A DNA stretch of 9,725 nucleotides from an uncultured Streptococcus sp. (GTDB taxonomy: Bacteria; Bacillota; Bacilli; Lactobacillales; Streptococcaceae): positions 1 through 9,725 of the forward strand of contig CAJZGT010000042.1 in the NCBI GenBank assembly GCA_916048145.1, read 5' to 3'. Each line of letters opens with the position of its first letter. Within the stretch, counting starts at the first letter, position 1. Both the position numbers and the translations under genes were made by a program. Below are positions 6,353-9,725 of this stretch, one piece after another. Under the pieces are notes generated by a model. The model saw only the letters and a list, made by a program, of their open reading frames with translations. It had not been told where the DNA came from and did not search any database.

Positions 6353-7599
6353 TCTATTCCTTCCATAAAGTAAATCGCTTGTAGTTTCACATTATTAGCT
6401 GCTCTACAAATAGCATCTTTGTCAACTTGCTCGAGTTTTGCAATCCAACTTTTAAAGTCTGCTGAAGATTTTCCAAGCAAGGCATTTTGATAAGCACGTT
6501 CAATCAATGAAGATTGATTATCTTGAGAAAGTAACAAAGACCGACGAATCATTTTCTTGGTCTGCTCTAACTCAAGCTCTGTAAAATATCCTTTTTTTAA
6601 ATCAATCAGTTGATTATTCATCATTTTACGAGCCTGATTCCGATTTTCTCGATGGATACCAGCATACATCCTCAAGAATCCACTAAACAAATCGAGCTGA
6701 CTTGAAATAGTATAAGCCAATCCAGCATTTTCACGGACATTTGTAAAGAGCTTAGAATGAGCAAATCCACCAAGTAAACCATTCATTACAATCATGGGTA
6801 AATGTTGCTCATCACCATATTCAGAAGGGCAATGATATCCTAATTCCAAAATGGATTGTCCCACATTTTTCCGAACCATACCTTCCTGAAGGATATTGGA
6901 ATAAGGTTGACAATACTGAACCTTCACATCTCCTTTTCGAGCTTTAAAGCCAAATGATTCTAATACATTTTGAATTTCCACCTCATTAAAATCACCTAGG
7001 AAAAAGAAATCGATTCGATCATTGGCCAAGAATTCTTGGAAACAAGAATAAGAACTTTGTGGAGTTTCAGCTAAAATACGATTTCGTAAATCACTGTATT
7101 CCAATCTGAGACGTTCATCATGAAAAAATAATTTATCTAATTCTTTATGTGCGAAATAAAAAGAATCATCCATATCAGCTGCTAAACTTGCTAACAATTG
7201 TTTTTTCTCAATTTCAAATAAGGCAGAATCAAACCCATTATCAACTACTACGGGTGAAAAAAGAGTTTCTTTTACAAGTTCCAAAACCTGAGAAGTTAGC
7301 ACATTTTTCCTACTTAAAAACTCATCACGAACATAGGTAAATTTCAATTCCACAATGTGACTTTGCCCTCTTCTGAAACAATTGGTTGACATATCTGTAC
7401 CGTATAGACTGGCCAAATGTCTTCTCAAATCTTGAGAAGTGGGGTACATCTGATTAGCAGTCTCTAGCATACTCGCACTCAACATGCGACCTGCAATCGT
7501 ATCGAGGGATAATGGAGCGGTAAAACGCACGGCGATTTTGTTCGTTTTAAACTTTTTTGATTGGATAAAATGTGTTGAAATTCCATGCACTAACTCCAT
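6349..7599 (-). CDS. M16-family peptidase-like protein without zinc motif, partner subunit (YmfF-like)
   Basis: This 416-residue M16-fold protein is the first gene of the leftward operon. Where HxxEH should occur, around residues 36-50, it reads AGRMLSASMLETAN: both His residues are absent, so it cannot bind the catalytic zinc in the usual way. It does keep the conserved C-terminal-domain block LFTNVRENAGLAYTISS (284-300) with Arg289 and Tyr296, the R/Y pair that helps bind substrate in M16 enzymes. Its partner has the reverse pattern, so the two probably form a heterodimer with one composite active site, as in other two-subunit M16B proteases. The start at 7599 has a full AAGGAGGT ribosome site 6 bases upstream. 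No signal peptide is seen. It resembles Bacillus YmfF. Confidence 0.9.
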   Translation of the reverse strand: MELVHGISTHFIQSKKFKTNKIAVRFTAPLSLDTIAGRMLSASMLETANQMYPTSQDLRRHLASLYGTDMSTNCFRRGQSHIVELKFTYVRDEFLSRKNVLTSQVLELVKETLFSPVVVDNGFDSALFEIEKKQLLASLAADMDDSFYFAHKELDKLFFHDERLRLEYSDLRNRILAETPQSSYSCFQEFLANDRIDFFFLGDFNEVEIQNVLESFGFKARKGDVKVQYCQPYSNILQEGMVRKNVGQSILELGYHCPSEYGDEQHLPMIVMNGLLGGFAHSKLFTNVRENAGLAYTISSQLDLFSGFLRMYAGIHRENRNQARKMMNNQLIDLKKGYFTELELEQTKKMIRRSLLLSQDNQSSLIERAYQNALLGKSSADFKSWIAKLEQVDKDAICRAANNVKLQAIYFMEGIE

Positions 7600-7604
7600 G
7601 ATTT

Positions 7605-7612
7605 ACCTCCTT
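7605..7612 (-). promoter_or_regulatory. Strong ribosome binding site of the first operon gene
   Basis: Read leftward, AAGGAGGT is a full-length match to the 16S anti-Shine-Dalgarno sequence, about 5-6 bases before ATG at 7599. It is the best ribosome site in the window and heads the leftward gene train. Confidence 0.85.
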
Positions 7613-7626
7613 ATATACAGACTTCT

Positions 7627-7635
7627 ATTATATCA
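7627..7635 (-). promoter_or_regulatory. Extended -10 promoter for the leftward operon
   Basis: Read leftward, the element is TGATATAAT: a perfect -10 hexamer (7632-7627) with the TG extension one base upstream. No good -35 hexamer is seen at 16-18 bases. The start of transcription is expected near 7620, giving a leader of about 20 bases that just holds the AAGGAGGT ribosome site. This is the only strong promoter I can see for the nine-gene leftward train. Confidence 0.75.
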
Positions 7636-7728
7636 CGAAAAATTGAAATTTTCTTGTTCTCTGTAACACTTTTGAAATAAAAATCGCTTACATTTCCCCC
7701 TATTTCTCTCACTATTTTTAGGAAAATA

Positions 7729-7737
7729 TGGTATAAT
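7729..7737 (+). promoter_or_regulatory. Extended -10 promoter for yaaA-recF
   Basis: TGGTATAAT is a perfect TATAAT (7732-7737) with the TG extension. No convincing -35 hexamer lies 16-18 bases upstream. The start is expected near 7743-7745, so the leader is only about 14 bases and contains the ribosome site GAGGTG (7748-7753) before ATG at 7758. It lies about 100 bases from the divergent leftward promoter. Confidence 0.8.
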
Positions 7738-7757
7738 ACCAAAGATTGAGGTGAATT

Positions 7758-8126
7758 ATGGAATACAAATTATTTGAAGAATTTATTACCCTCCAAGCAC
7801 TACTCAAAGAACTTGGAATTACACATAGCGGAGGAGCTATCAAATCATTTCTCTCTGAACATTCTGTTTACTTTAATGGGGAATTAGAGAGTCGTCGTGG
7901 TAAAAAACTTCGTATTGGTGATAAAGTTGACATCTCTGACATGAATATTGACATCTTGTTGACACAACCTACTTCTGAGGAGCAAGAGGAATATCAGGCT
8001 GATAAAGTTGAAAAAGATCGAATCGCTAAACTCGTCAAGGAGATGAATAAGGGAGTAAAAAAAGACAAATCGAAACTTTCTTCATCACCCAAAAGCAAAC
8101 AAGCTCCACGATTCCCTGGTAGATAA
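7758..8126 (+). CDS. yaaA: S4-domain protein YaaA (RlbA-like), RecF-linked
   Basis: This is a small RNA-binding-type protein with an S4 fold. The S4 domain spans about residues 8-60 ([20 protein letters not shown], then [23 protein letters not shown]), the pattern of the YaaA/RlbA family encoded next to recF in many Firmicutes and linked to large-ribosomal-subunit assembly. The Bacillus protein has about 71 residues; this one has 122. The extra tail (about 62-122) has an acidic part ([17 protein letters not shown]), then a strongly basic low-complexity end ([21 protein letters not shown]) finishing APRFPGR. The gene starts a two-gene unit with recF, two bases apart, from an extended -10 promoter. 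The role is inferred from the family; the tail's role is unknown. Confidence 0.9.
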   Translation: MEYKLFEEFITLQALLKELGITHSGGAIKSFLSEHSVYFNGELESRRGKKLRIGDKVDISDMNIDILLTQPTSEEQEEYQADKVEKDRIAKLVKEMNKGVKKDKSKLSSSPKSKQAPRFPGR

Positions 8127-8128
8127 TC

Positions 8129-9226
8129 ATGTGGCTACAACACCTATCTCTCAAAACTTTTCGTAACTACAAAGAGACGAAAATAGACTTTAATCCTAAA
8201 TTAAATGTCTTTTTAGGACGCAATGCACAAGGTAAAACAAATATGTTAGAGGCTATCTATTTTTTAGCCTTGACACGTAGTCATCGAACTAGAACAGATA
8301 AAAATCTCATTCATTTTGATGAGGAACAACTTCATCTTTCAGGTCTCGTTCAGAAAAAAACTGGATCCATTCCTCTAGAAATCGAACTAACACAAAAAGG
8401 CCGTGTGACAAAAGTTAATCATTTAAAACAGGCACGACTTTCAGATTATGTCGGACACATGAATGTTGTCTTATTTGCTCCTGAAGATTTACAACTAATT
8501 AAAGGAGCTCCTTCAGTTCGACGAAAATTCATTGATATGGAGCTTGGACAAATTAAGCCCATTTATCTATCAGACTTAACTAATTATAACCACATCCTAA
8601 AACAAAGAAACACTTATCTAAAATCAGCTCAAAAAATAGATGAAACCTTCCTTTCAGTCTTAGATGATCAACTAGTCGATTATGGATGTCGTGTGATGAA
8701 TCACCGCTTAAATTTCATAAAAAAACTAGAATATTTTGGTCGTAAGAAACATTTTGAGCTTTCTAATCAACTTGAAGAGTTGTCAATATCTTATCAATCT
8801 TCTTTTAAGACAACTGACAAAGAAGACTTATCCGAATCTTTCAAAATTGCTTTAGAAAAAAGTAGGTCCATAGATTTATTTAAAAAGAACACTGGTGTTG
8901 GTCCTCATCGGGATGACATTTCTTTTTATATAAATAGAATGGATGCTAGTTTCGGAAGTCAAGGCCAACATCGTAGTCTCGTCCTCTCGATAAAATTAGC
9001 AGAAATCGAGTTAATGGAAAGCATTACTACAGAATCTCCAATATTACTGCTTGACGATGTTATGAGCGAACTTGACAACACTAGACAACTAAAATTATTA
9101 GAAACGATTTCTCATTCAATCCAAACTTTTATCACAACAACAAGCTTAGATCATCTTCAAAATCTACCAGAAAATCTAAGTATTTTCACTATTCAGGATG
9201 GTAAAGTTTCTGTAAACAAAAATTGA
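8129..9226 (+). CDS. recF: DNA replication and repair protein RecF
   Basis: RecF is an SMC-like ABC ATPase that binds DNA gaps and, with RecO and RecR, loads RecA in recombinational repair. The 365-residue length is normal. It shows the N-terminus [15 protein letters not shown], Walker [10 protein letters not shown] (30-38), family blocks [11 protein letters not shown] (51-61) and [24 protein letters not shown] (113-136), VGPHRDDI (257-264), ABC signature FGSQGQHRS (275-283), Walker B with D-loop [13 protein letters not shown] (304-316) and the terminal switch TTTSLDHL (336-343). The start at 8129 follows the yaaA stop by two bases, with only a weak ribosome site (GGTAGA), so translation is likely coupled. 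It ends just before a bidirectional terminator. Confidence 0.97.
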   Translation: MWLQHLSLKTFRNYKETKIDFNPKLNVFLGRNAQGKTNMLEAIYFLALTRSHRTRTDKNLIHFDEEQLHLSGLVQKKTGSIPLEIELTQKGRVTKVNHLKQARLSDYVGHMNVVLFAPEDLQLIKGAPSVRRKFIDMELGQIKPIYLSDLTNYNHILKQRNTYLKSAQKIDETFLSVLDDQLVDYGCRVMNHRLNFIKKLEYFGRKKHFELSNQLEELSISYQSSFKTTDKEDLSESFKIALEKSRSIDLFKKNTGVGPHRDDISFYINRMDASFGSQGQHRSLVLSIKLAEIELMESITTESPILLLDDVMSELDNTRQLKLLETISHSIQTFITTTSLDHLQNLPENLSIFTIQDGKVSVNKN

Positions 9227-9235
9227 CAGTATTGT

Positions 9236-9267
9236 AAAAGAACTCCTGTTTCCACGGGAGTTCTTTT
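9236..9267. terminator. Bidirectional intrinsic terminator between recF and guaB
   Basis: The arms AAAAGAACTCCTG (9236-9248) and CGGGAGTTCTTTT (9255-9267) pair over 13 base pairs with one G-T wobble, around a 6-base loop TTTCCA. On the plus strand the stem is followed by a T run, and on the minus strand the A run becomes one. It can therefore end yaaA-recF (stop at 9226) and the convergent guaB (stop at 9276-9278). It lies 10 bases after recF and 8 bases after guaB. Confidence 0.92.
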
Positions 9268-9275
9268 CATTGTTT

Positions 9276-9725
<450 letters not shown>

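Larger units (their letters stand above)
7613..7757. other. Divergent intergenic region between the M16 operon and yaaA-recF
   Basis: This AT-rich spacer holds the two opposed extended -10 promoters and the yaaA ribosome site. Between and behind them is an imperfect inverted repeat GAAAAATTGAAATTTTC at 7637-7653 (8-base arms with one mismatch around one base). It lies just upstream of the leftward -10, where a -35 would be. I see no CodY-, WalR- or competence-type box with a good match, no riboswitch-like structure and no small gene. Confidence 0.6.

Noticed and set aside
7149..7340. Plus-strand frames opposite the first M16 gene (also 7484-7666)
   Set aside because: They are short, antisense to a conserved gene and without start signals; the second runs into the promoter region of the operon.
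7637..7660. CodY-like AATTTTC sequence upstream of the M16 operon
   Set aside because: Only about half of the 15-base consensus matches on either strand, which is expected by chance in this AT-rich spacer.
9247..9262. TGTTTCCACGGGAG within the recF/guaB terminator resembles half of parS
   Set aside because: After the first six bases the alignment fails and the palindromic symmetry belongs to the terminator hairpin, which explains it fully.

Overview
The window looks like chromosomal core DNA of a mitis-group Streptococcus (S. pneumoniae / S. mitis / S. oralis relatives). The gene content and order (guaB, recF-yaaA, an M16 peptidase pair, rodZ, pgsA, ecfA1-ecfA2-ecfT, mreC-mreD), the low GC, the strong AAGGAGG-type ribosome sites and the extended -10 promoters all fit. 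The species call is from memory of gene order and protein sequence, not from a search. There is no mobile element, tRNA, rRNA or CRISPR array, and no non-coding stretch longer than about 160 bases.

Layout. Bases 1-7599 hold one long leftward (minus-strand) gene train. In order of transcription it reads: inactive-type M16 subunit (ymfF-like), catalytic M16 subunit (ymfH-like), rodZ, pgsA, ecfA1, ecfA2, ecfT, mreC, and mreD, which runs off the left edge. Most junctions overlap by 1-16 bases or leave gaps of about 10-65 bases, so it is probably one transcription unit or a few nested ones. Bases 7600-7757 are a divergent promoter region with one extended -10 element facing each way. Bases 7758-9226 hold rightward yaaA-recF, two bases apart. 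A strong bidirectional hairpin terminator at 9236-9267 separates recF from the convergent 3' part of guaB, which runs off the right edge.

How the genes work together. The leftward train is an envelope and membrane cluster. RodZ, MreC and MreD belong to the peripheral (elongation) peptidoglycan machinery, which in ovococci works without MreB. PgsA makes the phosphatidylglycerol precursor of the membrane. EcfA1/A2/T form the shared energising module of group II ECF vitamin transporters; no substrate-binding S component lies in the window. The M16 pair looks like a two-subunit zinc protease whose active-site parts are split between the subunits. YaaA-RecF is the pair normally linked to dnaA-dnaN, here found without them. 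GuaB is the committed enzyme of GTP synthesis.

The most notable non-gene signal is a perfect 18-base palindrome at 3552-3569 inside ecfA1. Its central 14 bases are identical to the core of the ParB-binding centromere site parS. It fits an origin-proximal location and would make this coding sequence also a chromosome-segregation and SMC-loading site. I found no convincing undescribed defence or mobile system.
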